Shown here: piece by piece, positions 1-8,925 of the stretch
How positions within the stretch are numbered: the stretch's first letter is position 1
Layout of the letters: each line of letters starts with the position of its first letter
Source of the DNA: Prorocentrum cordatum
Lineage: Eukaryota > Sar > Dinophyceae > Prorocentrales > Prorocentraceae
DNA length: 35,000 nucleotides
Assembly (NCBI GenBank): GCA_963575745.1
Contig: CAUYUJ010015693.1
Coordinates: 241,932 to 276,931 of the forward strand
Direction: 5' to 3'
Program-made: the position numbers and the translations under genes
Notes under the pieces: generated by a model
The model's database searches: none
What the model was told of the DNA's origin: nothing
Seen by the model: the letters and a program-made list of their open reading frames with translations, nothing else

Positions 1-39
1 CAACGCTAGTTTTAATACTTAAGTATCGTTATTATTTGC

Positions 40-200
40 TCGCGTGTGATTCAACATGTATCCCCCAAGCCCTCGATTCCCGGGTTGCTCGTCATTGATC
101 GTATTTCTTTTGGGGAATCTCTTCCTTCGCTGCCACGTGCAAGTCATGCATGCCGTAGAACAGGATGCACAGAACTATGGAAAAGGGGAAGGGGCGAGAA
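40..200 (-). repeat. Dispersed repeat A, copy 1
   Basis: This stretch shares an ordered series of words with three other places: 2310-2430, 3180-3300 and 3440-3600. The words include a 'cc(c)aagccctcg' block, 'cgtc(a/t)..gat/gac cgta' and 'ttccttc.ctgccacg'. The copies here and at 3440 run opposite to the other two. No coding potential was recognised. Confidence 0.6.
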
Positions 201-205
201 GGAAG

Positions 206-1280
206 GGATCGGAGGTTGGGGGGTGAGATCGCAGTGGAACGGAGACCCCCAATCGGGAAATCGTTTCGTTTCGTTCGTGTCATGCGTGCGGGCTAGGCGA
301 AGCTGCGTGGGCGTGCGAGAGGACTGAACCCGCCGTTCCTAGGGCGAAGTCAGGACAACTGATTCTCCTCCGCTCGCCCGTCCGGCGGTGGCTCGCGGTG
401 TCCCGCGGTGTCCCGTGGTGTCCCGTGGTGTCCGCCGTTTCTAGTTTGAAGTCAAGACAACTGATTCTCCTCCGCCCGCCCGTCCGGCGGTGGCTCGCGG
501 TGTCCCGCGGTGTCCCGCGGTGTCCCGTGGTGTCCCGTGATGTCCGCCGCTGCTAGGGCGAAGTCAAGACAAATGATTCTCCCCCGCCCGCCCGTCCGTC
601 CGTCCGTTTGGCGGTGGCTCGCGGTGTCCCGCGGTGTCCCGTGGTGTCCCGTGGTGTCCCGTGGTGTTCCGTGGTGTCCCTTGGAGTGAGATCGATAGTG
701 AGATCGATACTGCGATCGATGTGGTGCCCCGAGGTGGCCCGTGGTGTCCCGTGGTGTCCCCAAAAGTGAGATCGATAGTGAGATCGATCGTGGGATCGAC
801 AGGTGTCCCGTGTTGGCCCGTGGTGTCCCGTTGAGTGAGATCGATAGTGAGATCGATAGTGAGATCGGGGCGGTGCCCCGTGGTGTCCCGTGGTGTCCCA
901 AAAAGTGAGATCGATAGTGAGATCGACAGATGTCCCGTGGTGTCCCGTGGTGTCCCGTGGTGTCCCATTGGGTGAGAGCGATAGTGAGATCGATAGTGAG
1001 ATCGGTGTGGTGTCCCGAGGTGTCCCGTGGTGCCCCGTGGTGTCCTATGGTGTCCTGTTGAGTGTGATCGATAGTGAGATCGATAGTGAGACCGATAGTG
1101 AGATCGAGAGGTGTCCCGCGGTGTCCCGTGGTGTCCCGTGGTGGCCCGTGGTGTCCCGTGGTGTCCCGTTGAGTGAGATCGATAGTGAGATCGACAAGTG
1201 CCCCGCGGTGTCTCGTGGTGTCCCGTGGTGTCCCGTTGTGTGAGATCGATAGTGAGATCGATTGAGTCAGATGTTGGTTC
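206..1280 (+). repeat. Composite GTGTCCC / GATCGATA minisatellite repeat, copy 1
   Basis: The repeat opens with a non-tandem leader (206-330: GGAGGTTGGGGGGTGAGATCG and following). Next come about three direct repeats of roughly 105-112 bp (about 331, 431 and 543), each holding 'agggcgaagtca.gaca' and a 'ccgtccggcggtggctcgcg' block. From about 660 to 1270, runs of GTGTCCCGTG alternate with runs of GTGAGATCGATA. The same order of leader, long units and GTGTCCC/GATCGATA blocks recurs at 30838-31736, and inverted at 18748-19341. Reading frames here are products of the repeat. Confidence 0.85.
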
Positions 1281-1289
1281 CCCCCCCTC

Positions 1290-1795
1290 TCCCCCCCCGC
1301 AACAACATCCTTATCACCCGAAGGGTGGTCGTAAAGGTATTAAAAAACTGGTGGAACGGTGGCATGAGCGCGGACGCCTTGATTTGTCGGAAAGGCTTCA
1401 CTCAACTGCACTGAACCGATGGCGAGCAAATCCGGAAAGCCTAGCACCGAGCATGGAAGTATCCGCAGGGACGATGCCTGGGCATGGGACCTAGGACAGC
1501 GCATGAGGCATTGGAAAGCTGTGGCAGCCAGTGCATGTTGTGATAATGTCCTGCGGTGCTAAAAGAGCGTACAAGTTTACCGAGAGCGGCGGAGGCTTGG
1601 AGCGACAACATGCCGGGGAGGGGGAGTAAGCGGTGGCAGGGGTAAGCAACGGCACGCAGCCCTCCTAGCATTCAGACAATGACGCCGAGCGAGCCGCTTC
1701 AAGCCTCCAGCCTCTCAAAGGTCGGGGACCCTGGCGACCTCTCGGCCACCGCGTAGGGAGCGCGGTGCAAGACTTACGGGGCTCGCGCCCTTTTT
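1290..1795. other. No recognisable gene; one weak basic reading frame
   Basis: After a C-rich run at 1281-1300 the sequence is non-repetitive. A plus-strand frame from about 1300 to 1494 reads as a basic, helix-prone peptide with KGIKKLVERW near its start. It has no recognised domain and opens from the minisatellite. It could be an exon fragment or chance. Confidence 0.2.
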
Positions 1796-2600
1796 TTGCA
1801 ACGGAAAGCGAGGTGTCACCAAATTGTGTTGTTGGCCCCCAGTTTACAACAGCAGCGGCTCCCGCTTGAAATTTCTTCACGATGTATTCCCAAATCGCGC
1901 TGTCGCGCGGGATTTCCTCACAGTTTATTCGGAAGTCGCGCTCTCGCGTGGGACTTCCCCGCAATTTATTCAGACGCCGCGCCCTCGACACTTAGGCATT
2001 CCGCTTTCGCTGTGGATTTCCGAAAGATTTATTTGGGAATCGCGCTGTCGTTCGAGACTTCCTCGCGATTCGTGCAGGACGCACGATTCAGCAATCCGCC
2101 TGCTCGCCCTGGCCGCCTGGGCCCGCCTTCCCGACCCGCCTGTTAGGGTCTACCCGCCCGATTTGCCCGTGTGGTTCTGCCACGTGTTTTCTGCTTCTAG
2201 CCCCCTCTCCTGCTACTGTTTCTCGTGCTCCATCCTCCTCCCTCCCCCTTGTCCCTTCCTTCCATCAGTCCTCTCTTCCCTTGCCTTAGGGGCTGCACGA
2301 CATACGCGTTGCAGGTGAGAGGGATATACTCCCAAGGGGGTACGATCGAAGACGAAGAGGGCGTGCCTCGAGGGTTTGGGATACACGCGTTGAATGGCAC
2401 GCGACCAGACAAGAGCGAATCGTCTTAATATTGTTGTTGCTGTTGCTGTTGTTGGTGATGATGTTGTTGCTGGTGTTTGTTTATGTATTTGTTGGTTTGT
2501 CTGTTTGGTTGTTTGTTGGTGCAGCTGTTGTAAATGTTGCTGATATCCTTATCAGTCTTAGTATTATACTTTTGGGTGCTGAGTTTCAGTTCTACAGCAA
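1796..2600 (+). repeat. Segmental tandem duplication, left copy
   Basis: The left copy contains, in order: a 'caccaa.ttg' / 'acaacagcagcggctcccgc' start; several ~60-bp sub-repeats ending in 'gcgctctcgcgtgggacttc' and 'gcaatttattcagacgycgcgccc'; a pyrimidine-rich stretch; repeat A (2310-2430); and a TTG-rich microsatellite (2429-2530). The same order appears at 2690-3345, so the two are diverged tandem copies of about 0.65 kb. No gene is seen. Confidence 0.75.
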
Positions 2601-2689
2601 AAGTATTGTTCATCCCCCCCTCCGGTAACCATTGTATGGTTCAATTGAAGTGTCCCCCTCGGGGCCCGCATTTTCTTTTTCACAAGGGG

Positions 2690-3345
2690 GTCACTTGGTA
2701 TCACCAAGCTGCGTCTTTGGACCCCGGACTACAACAACAACGGCTCCCGCCTGGTATACTTTCGCAACTTATGTCGAAATCGAGCTCTCGCGCTGGGCAT
2801 CCTCACAAGTTAGACAGGAAAAAACTCTCTTGCGTGAGACCTCCTCGCAATTTATTCAGACGTCGCGCCCTTGACACTTAGGAATGGCGCTCTCGTTTGG
2901 GCCTCTCGCACGATTTACTTAGGAATCGCGCTATCGCTGGAGCTCCCCTCGCGATTCACGCAGTACTCATGCTTCAGCAACACGCCTTCTCGACCTGTCC
3001 GCTTGGGCCCGCCTTTCCGACCCTCCCGTTAGGGTCTACCCGCCCGATGGGCCCGTCTGGTTCTGCCACGTGTTTTCTGCTCCTAGCCCCCCTTCTGCTA
3101 ATGCCGTGCTGCATCCTTCTCTCTCCGCCTTCCATCCGTCCATTTTTCCCTGGTTTCAGGGGCTGCACCAATTGCACGCGGCAGGTAAGGAAGATATACC
3201 CCCATGGGGGTACGATCGAAGACGAAGAGGGCGGGTACCGGGTACCGAGGGTTCGGGATACACGTGTTGAATGGCGCGCGAGCAGGTACGAGCGAACAGT
3301 CTTCAATCAGTGTTGTTGCTGCTGCTGTTGTTGTTGCTGTTGATG
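2690..3345 (+). repeat. Segmental tandem duplication, right copy
   Basis: This is the diverged second copy of 1796-2600. It keeps the block order: the 'acaacaacaacggctcccgc' start, 'gcaatttattcagacgtcgcg', the gacccgcc(t)/tctgccacgtgttttctgc stretch, repeat A with 'gaagacgaagagggcg', and the TTG/CTG microsatellite tail (3306-3343). Divergence is obvious by eye, so the duplication is not recent. Confidence 0.75.
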
Positions 3346-3439
3346 TAAGCGGGGGGCCAGGCCCTGGGAAGGGTACGTCAATGGAAAACATCTACCAGGT
3401 GCAGTGAGGATTCTTCAGAAGTGAGTTCCACAGCAAACG

Positions 3440-3605
3440 TCATTTTACTGCTCGTTCTTCGCTGGTCGCGTGTCGTCCAACATGTGTACCCCAAGCCCTC
3501 GGCACCCGCCCTCTTCGTCTATGACCGTGCTTCCTTTGGGGGAGATATGTTCCTTCCCTGCCACGAGTGATTGGAGCAGACGCTAAAACTGGCACCAAAA
3601 ACATA
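3440..3605 (-). repeat. Dispersed repeat A, copy 4 (inverted)
   Basis: On the minus strand this stretch contains 'agacgaagagggcgggt' and 'cgagggcttggggtacac', matching 3190-3270 on the plus strand. It therefore forms an inverted pair with the end of the right-hand segmental duplicate. Confidence 0.65.
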
Positions 3606-3730
3606 AAATATGGAACAAGGGAGGCAGCGAGGAGGAGGGGATAGGGGGAAAGGAGAGTGGAGTGAAGGGGGCAAGAGGGAAGGAGGGAGAAGAGGAAGAG
3701 AGGGATTAGCAAGAGGGAAAGGCAAGGAAG
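3606..3730. repeat. Purine-rich low-complexity tract
   Basis: The tract is nearly continuous A/G (gagg, agaggg, gggaaag words) on the plus strand and has no gene signal. It is followed by two short direct repeats containing 'agcgcgatt.gtgaacagat' type sequence near 3760-3820. Confidence 0.6.
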
Positions 3731-4002
3731 CCTCAGGAGAGAGCGGCCAGATTGCCGAGAGCGCGATTCGTGAACAGATTGCGCGGAAGTCTTAGGTGGG
3801 AGCGCGATTTTTGGAACAGATGCATGCAAGTCTTTAGTTCAGTGGGTGGTGGGTGGGAGCTGGTACGGGAGGTGGAGGGGCTGGGCGGGGCCCGCCGAAT
3901 CACTCGAGCTGGCCGGCCCGACTCCTAGCCCCGACTCGTGCACCTGCTCGTGCACCTGCTCCCAGTCCCACTCCTGCCCTGCGCTCATTGGGCGCCGCGT
4001 AA

Positions 4003-4148
4003 TGGGGGGGTTATAAATGGGGGGGTGGCAAGGGTGGTTCGAAAAGGTACCCAAGCGGTACCTAAACGAGCCCCCCGGGGCTCTGGGGGGGCCCGAAAGG
4101 GGCACGAAAGGGGACCCTTTCTGACCCGTCCCATTTGCGACCCCCCCA
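4003..4148. mobile_element. TIR element, 146 bp, with 4-bp target duplication
   Basis: The element starts TGGGGGGGTTATAAATGGG. Its end, read on the other strand, starts TGGGGGGGTCGCAAATGGG. The imperfect inverted repeat continues for about 35 bp. GTAA lies directly on both sides (3999-4002 and 4149-4152), as expected of a target-site duplication. Internal palindromes include GAGCCCCCCGGGGCTC. No transposase is encoded, so it would be non-autonomous. Confidence 0.6.
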
Positions 4149-4227
4149 GTAAGCCATGCCCAACGCTCGCACTCCTGCTCATGCTTCTCCTGCCGCTGCT
4201 GCTCCCCCCTGGGCCCGCGGCCGTCTG

Positions 4228-4371
4228 CGCCCAGAAGTCCTCCTCCTTTTCCTCCTCCTCCTCCTCCTTCTTCCTCCTTCCTCCTTCCTCCTTCCTCCTT
4301 CCTCCTCCCTCCTCCTCCCTCCTCCTCCTCCTCCTCCTCCTCCTCCTCCTCCTCCTCCTCCTCCTCTCCTG
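4228..4371. repeat. CCT microsatellite 1
   Basis: Almost pure CCT with interspersed CTT, pyrimidines on the plus strand. Long serine, leucine and arginine frames over it are repeat artefacts. Confidence 0.95.
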
Positions 4372-4488
4372 CCGTCTGGCGGCGCGCCGCTGCCGGGCCC
4401 GCCGCGCACGCTCAGGCGCCGCTGGTCGCGCCCAGGCACGCCCCCCCGCGGTGCTTCGCCGCCTGGCGGCTGCCGTGGGACCAGGCGA

Positions 4489-4622
4489 CTCCTCCTCCTC
4501 CTCCTCCTCCTCCTCCTCCTTCTCCTCCTCCCTTTCCTCCTCCTCCTCCTCCTCCTCCTCCGTTTCCTCCCTTTCCTCCTCCTCCTCCTCCTCCTCCTCC
4601 TCCTCCTCTTCCTCCTCCTCCG
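4489..4622. repeat. CCT microsatellite 2
   Basis: A second CCT run. A GC-rich spacer (4372-4488) separates it from the first and holds 'gtctggcggcgcgcc' and 'cgcctggcggctgcc' words. Pyrimidines are again on the plus strand. Confidence 0.95.
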
Positions 4623-4662
4623 CCCTGGCAGCCGGTCGAGGAGACGAGGAAGGAAGGGCAGG

Positions 4663-4990
4663 ATTAAGTCGGGCCTGATGGGGTAAAACGACACGAAGAT
4701 CGGGACAAAATCGGATCGGGATAACTCGAAATCTCTGAGAATCGGCGGGTTTGGAGGATGTATTGGGCGCCGCGGCCGCTCCAGAGCGTTCCGGAACGCA
4801 CTGAGAGCGCTCCGGAACGCTCTGGAGCGATTTATCCCGATCCTAGCCCTGTTTTATTGGGGATATTCAAAGATAGTAAAAAATAGTCAGGGGGCATTTT
4901 TGGAGTATTTTTGAGAATCTTTTTTGAGTATGTTTGCGTATTTTTTATTATTCGTCCAAAACCTCCCTGTAGGAGGACAGGCCCGACGTA
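4663..4990. mobile_element. hAT-like non-autonomous TIR element, copy 1
   Basis: The ends are GTCGGGCCTG (after ATTAA) and CAGGCCCGAC, an inverted pair. AGGGCAGG (4655-4662) and AGGGTAGG (4991-4998) flank it as a 7/8 matching 8-bp duplication. Inside, GGATCGGGATAA (about 4713) pairs with TTATCCCGATCC (about 4831) around a stronger hairpin. A related element with the same ends lies at 16153-16388. Eight-bp duplications are typical of the hAT superfamily, but the assignment rests on duplication length only. Confidence 0.65.
4777..4829. repeat. Hairpin inside the 4663-4990 element
   Basis: Arms of 23 bp (4777-4799 and 4807-4829, beginning CGCTCCAGAGCG) pair with one mismatch around a 7-base loop. 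It may be the structural core of the element. Confidence 0.85.
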
Positions 4991-4998
4991 AGGGTAGG

Positions 4999-5655
4999 AG
5001 AGCGGGTGTGGGGGAAGGAAGGGCCATGGAACGGGGGGGGGGATTGGTGATGCCGTCGTCGTCGAACTGCGGTATGGCTGACATCAGTGTACTCGCAGAC
5101 TCGGGGGAGAGGCTGGGTGGTGCAGACAGCCACTTCTGCCATCGCCCACACCGAGCCCCATACGGGGGTGACGACGGTGGAGGAGGGAGGAACAGGGGCC
5201 GAGGGGAGCCGAGGGGAGCCGAGGAGAGAGGAGGGGGAGACGGCAGGAAGTGTGTGGGGGGTGGGGGGACGGGGAAGGGCGGTTGGCGGGGGGGTCAAGC
5301 TCGGGACCCCAGTGGCTCGGAAGAGAAGAGAGCAGCTTGGCTTGCCCACTTCTGTGTCAGCGCTCCCTTCGGGTTGGTCTGGCGGGGCATCAATTGGCGG
5401 GACACGCCGGGTACGGATTCGCCCGAGATGCACGGGGAGGTGAAGCGGAAGAAGAGGGAGGAGGGCAAGAGATAGCCTCAGCGGTCGGGCAACAACTCAT
5501 ACCTCGAGGGACAATTCCAGCCATCGCAGCCTTCACGGCGGAGTGGAAGGCTAGGGACTGGAGCGCCACAAGGCATTTATGCATGCGCTGCCGAAAACAT
5601 TGAGAACAACATTATCCCAGTGCGACCCTAACTAGGAGTTGGAGCCCCTAGGAAA
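4999..5655. other. G-rich non-repetitive stretch, no gene recognised
   Basis: The stretch is G-rich on the plus strand (several GGGGGG and 'gaggggagcc' repeats near 5200-5280). Overlapping frames are open on both strands for up to 160-180 codons, but none shows a recognisable domain. The openness follows from base composition. Confidence 0.4.
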
Positions 5656-5664
5656 GCATCATTA

Positions 5665-6345
5665 GTAGTAACAGTAAAGCTAAGCTAAAGCGAAGCTAAA
5701 TATAAACTAAAGCTAAGCTAAAGCTGATCTAAAGCTAAGCTAAAGCCAAGCTAAAGCTAAGGTAATTATAAGCTAAAGCTAAGCTGAAGCTAAGCCGGAG
5801 CTAAGCTAAAGCTAAGCTAAAGCGAAGTCACAACTAAGGTAACGCTAAGCTAATGCTACGCTAAAGCTAAGTCAAAGCTAAGCTAAAGCTAAGCTAAAGC
5901 TAAGCTCAAGCTAAGGTACACCTAAGCTAAAGCTAAGGTAAAGCTAAGCTAACTCTAAGCTAACTCTAAGCTAAAGCTAAGCTAAAGCTAAGCTAAAGCT
6001 AAGCTACAGCTGCGCTAACACTAAACTAAAGCTAAGCTAAAGCTAAGCTAACGCTAAGCTAATTCTAAGCTCAAGCTAGCCTAAAGCTAAGCCTACAACT
6101 AAGCTACATCTAAGCTAACACTGAGCTACAGCTAAGCTCAAGCTAAGCTAAATCTAAGCTAAAGCTAAGCTAACGCTAAGCTAACGCTAAGCTAAAGCTA
6201 AGCTAAAGCTAAGCTGAAGCTAAGCTAACGCTAAGCTAGAACTAAGCTACCGCTAAGCTAAAGCTCAGCTAAAGCTAAGCTAAAGCTAAGCTGACACTAA
6301 ACTAAAGCTGGGTTAAAGCTAAGCTAAAGCTAAGCTAATATGATA
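5665..6345. repeat. AGCTAA satellite, 11-bp phase (GCTAAGCTAAA)
   Basis: A tandem array whose commonest period alternates 5 and 6 bp (GCTAA + GCTAAA), giving an 11-bp unit, with scattered substitutions. It continues without a gap into the 5-bp array at 6346. No gene is present. Confidence 0.95.
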
Positions 6346-6895
6346 TACGCTAAGCTAAGCTAAGCTAAGATAAGCTAAGCTAATCTAAGCTAAGCTGAGA
6401 TACGCTAAGCTAAGCTAAGCTAAGCCAAGCTGGGCTAGGCTAGGCTAGGCTAAGCTAAGCTAGACTAGGGTAAGCTAAGGTAAGCTAAGGTAAGCCAAGC
6501 AAAGCTAAGCTAAGCTAATATGAGATAAGCTAAGCAAGCCTAAGCTAAGCTAAGCTAAACTAAGCTAAGCTAAGCTAAGCTAGGCTAGGGTAAGCTACGC
6601 TAGGCTAAGCTAAGGTAAGCTAAGGTAAGGTAAGCTAAGCGAAGCTAATCTAAGCTAAGCTGGGACAAGCGAAGCTAAGCTAAGATAAGTTGAGCTAAGC
6701 TAAGCTAAGCTAAATAAACTAAGGTAAGCTAAGGTAAGGTAAGCTAAGCTAAGCTGAGCTAGGCTAAGCCAAGCTACTAAGCTAAGCTAAACTAAGCTAA
6801 TGTAAGCTAATGTAAGGTAAGCTAAGCTAAGCTAGGCTAGGCTAAGCTACGCCAAGATGAGACAAGCTGAGCTAAGCTAAGCTAAGTTAAGCGAA
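6346..6895. repeat. AGCTA satellite, 5-bp phase
   Basis: From 'atgatatacgctaagctaagc' onward the array switches to a plain 5-bp AGCTA unit, with variants such as GGCTA, AGGTA and AGATA. It ends in 'gttaagcgaagcggggcgg'. The two phases look like derivatives of one ancestral unit. Confidence 0.95.
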
Positions 6896-7205
6896 GCGGG
6901 GCGGATGCCGGGGGAACCGCGGGGCGGATCCTGGGGGAACCGACCGGGGTGGGGAGAACTGCCCGGCCCTTTAAGCATACAGGGTAAGAGCCCTTCTAGG
7001 CAGAGCCTAGGTAGGGAATCGTCGTACTAATACAGAAAATATAACAAACATTCGTAATGTGAGCGATCATGTCAAGCTTAGTAATAATATGACTAATACC
7101 GATACGAATCATAAGAAGACAGAAAACGAACGACGAGCCTCTGGACAGGTGCAAATTACCAAATTCGCAAAAGAAAGGAGCCAGTCATAACATTGGAGTA
7201 AAATT
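6896..7205. other. Non-repetitive stretch, nothing recognised
   Basis: A short GC-rich piece (two 'ggggcggat(g/c)c.gggggaacc' repeats at about 6898-6945) is followed by unusually AT-rich sequence to about 7200. No frame or RNA gene was recognised. Confidence 0.4.
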
Positions 7206-7302
7206 AAGAAGCTACAGCTCGTCAGGATCAGGTCAGTCTGACCTTCAGAGCATGGCAGCGAAGCTCAGAAGCCATAGCTTGTCAGGTAAGGTCAGTCTGA
7301 CA
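7206..7302 (+). repeat. Two diverged ~55-60-bp direct repeats
   Basis: 'agaagctacagctcgtcagg' followed by GGTCAGTCTGACC is repeated as 'agaagccatagcttgtcagg' followed by GGTCAGTCTGACA. Each unit ends in the short palindrome GTCAGTCTGAC. Confidence 0.7.
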
Positions 7303-7453
7303 TCTTGGATTCCCACACTTGCCGCACGCGATGCCTTTGCAAATCCAGGATTGCCATGCCCAGGAGCGCCAGAGAAGGCACACCTGCTGCTGTGAACGCC
7401 TCCAGGCAGAAGACTGTCCAGCCAATCCCTTCTCTCCCTTTTTTTTTGTTGTT

Positions 7454-7500
7454 GTTCTCTCTCTCTCTCTCTGTCTCGCTCTCTCTCTCTGTCTCGCTCC
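7454..7500. repeat. CT microsatellite
   Basis: (CT)n broken by GTCTCG; it follows a poly-T run at 7440-7448. Confidence 0.9.
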
Positions 7501-7561
7501 CCTCCTTCTCCTTGCCCGGCCAGTGCTCTGTGTAGTCTTCTTCCCTTTCAGAGAGGAGGCC

Positions 7562-7636
7562 GGCAGTTTTCCCGCCGCGCCGGCGCACGGCTGCTCCTGA
7601 GGAGCAGCCGTGCGCCGGCGCGGCGGGAAAACTGCC
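7562..7636. repeat. Perfect palindrome, 37-bp arms
   Basis: The left arm 7562-7598 (starts GGCAGTTTTCCCGCCGCG) is the exact reverse complement of 7600-7636, with a single G at the centre. The GC content is high, so it should fold as a very stable hairpin or cruciform. It may be a foldback element; no target duplication is obvious. Confidence 0.95.
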
Positions 7637-7860
7637 AAGAGGAAGCGGAGAGGAGCAGCTCCTCTTGGCCCGTTTCCTCTCCTGCCCCGTCTTCGGCCCT
7701 CGGCTCCTCCTCCCCTCCTCTTCCTTCTCCCCTGTGCTCCTCCCCCCTGCCCTCGTGCTTCCCTGCCCTTGTGCGAGCGGTGCGCTCTCTCCGGTCCCCT
7801 CCCCGCCCCCCCGTCCCCCCGTCTGTCGGCCCAGGACCTCCCCTCCTGTCGTCCCCCCTC

Positions 7861-8083
7861 CTCTCTCCCCCTTCTCCTCCTCCTCCTCCTCCTCCCCTCC
7901 TCCTCCTCCTCCTCCTCCTCCTCCTCCTCCTCCCCTCCTCCTCCTCCTCCTCCTCCTCCTCCTCCTCCTCCTCCTCCTCCTCCTCCTCCTCCCTCCTCCT
8001 CTCCCTCCTCCCCCCTCCTCCCCTCCCCATCCCTCTCTCCTCTCCTCTCTCTCTCCTCCTCCTCCTCCTCCTCCTCCTCCTCC
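7861..8083. repeat. CCT microsatellite 3
   Basis: About 220 bp of CCT with short CCCT and CTCT interruptions, pyrimidines on the plus strand. It accounts for all the long polyPro, polySer, polyArg and polyGlu frames in 7282-8805. Confidence 0.95.
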
Positions 8084-8253
8084 TGTCGTCCCACCTCCCT
8101 CTCTCCCCCTCCCTTCCTCGCTCCTCGGCACCTCGCCCTCCGGCCCGAAGATTTCTGCTCCTCTTGCCTGGCCCGCCTTCCTCCTGGGTGGGCCCAAGCC
8201 AGTGGCCCGAAGAGGAGAGCTGCGGCGGCTCGCACTGCCGCGCGGTCCGAAGA

Positions 8254-8636
8254 TCGGGAGCCTCGAGACGGGGGTCAATTAGGGGAACAAAGAGTGACAT
8301 AAACATAAAAACTGCCGATTCCTGCCTGCCGATTCCTGCCGCCTGCCTGTTGATTCCTGCCGGCACGGCGCGTTTCCACTGCCGATCCGCTTGTCCGATT
8401 CGCCCCTGTGTCAGGGGAACGAAAAATGACATTAACATAAAAACTCGGAGGTCCGCGCGGATTTCTCGGATCGGCGCTGGGGCCCCCTGGCGGCGCCTCA
8501 GGCGCCGCCCCTGGCGCGCTCCGCGCGCCAGGGAGGGGGGTCCAGCGCCGATCCGAGAAATCCGCGCGGACCTCCGAGTTTTTATGAATGTCATTTTTCG
8601 TTCCCCTAACTCGGGAGCCTCGAGACGAGGGTCAAT
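8254..8636. mobile_element. Nested inverted-repeat element with 26-bp flanking direct repeats
   Basis: The outer ends TTAGGGGAAC (8279) and GTTCCCCTAA (to 8609) belong to an imperfect TIR of about 33 bp that includes 'catraacataaaaact'. A further copy of the left end at 8413 starts an inner inverted repeat (8414-8606) with arms of about 67 bp. Two GC hairpins sit at its centre (8489-8509 and 8509-8533). The whole is bracketed by TCGGGAGCCTCGAGACG copies (8254-8280 and 8611-8636, 25/26 identical). It suggests an element that duplicated or inserted into itself. Confidence 0.75.
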
Positions 8637-8667
8637 GCAAACGGGGGTCAGCCAGAGCGCCGGCTCT

Positions 8668-8800
8668 TGCAGGATCCTGCAGGGCCAGGGTCGCATGGAC
8701 CCGGGCTCGGTTGCAGGATCCCGGAGGATTTTGCAGGATCTTTCGCATTGGCCCGGGTCTGGGTGCAGGATCTTGCAGGATCTTGCAGGATTCTGTAAGG
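8668..8800. repeat. TGCAGGATC tandem cluster
   Basis: TGCAGGATC/T occurs about seven times, mixed with 'gacccgggtctgg' words. It is degenerate and short-period, with no gene. Confidence 0.8.
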
Positions 8801-8857
8801 CCTGACTGACCCGGGTCTGGCTTGACCCGGGTCAGAAGATCCCCGATGAAACATATG

Positions 8858-8925
8858 GCGGTCTCTCTCTCTCTGTCTCTCGCTGTCTGGATATCTCTCT
8901 CTCTCTCTCTCGTTCTTTCTCCCTC
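8858..8925. repeat. CT microsatellite
   Basis: (CT)n in two blocks separated by 'gctgtctggatat'. Confidence 0.85.

Noticed and set aside
1300-1494. Basic helical reading frame
   Set aside because: It is short, domain-free and opens from a minisatellite; kept only as a weak note.
3938-4694. Long Ser/Leu/Arg/Glu-rich frames on both strands
   Set aside because: They are six-frame readings of CCT microsatellites with no domain outside the triplet tract.
7282-8805. Frames of 300-380 codons on both strands
   Set aside because: They are driven by the CCT tract and GC-rich flanks; translations are homopolymeric and mutually overlapping.
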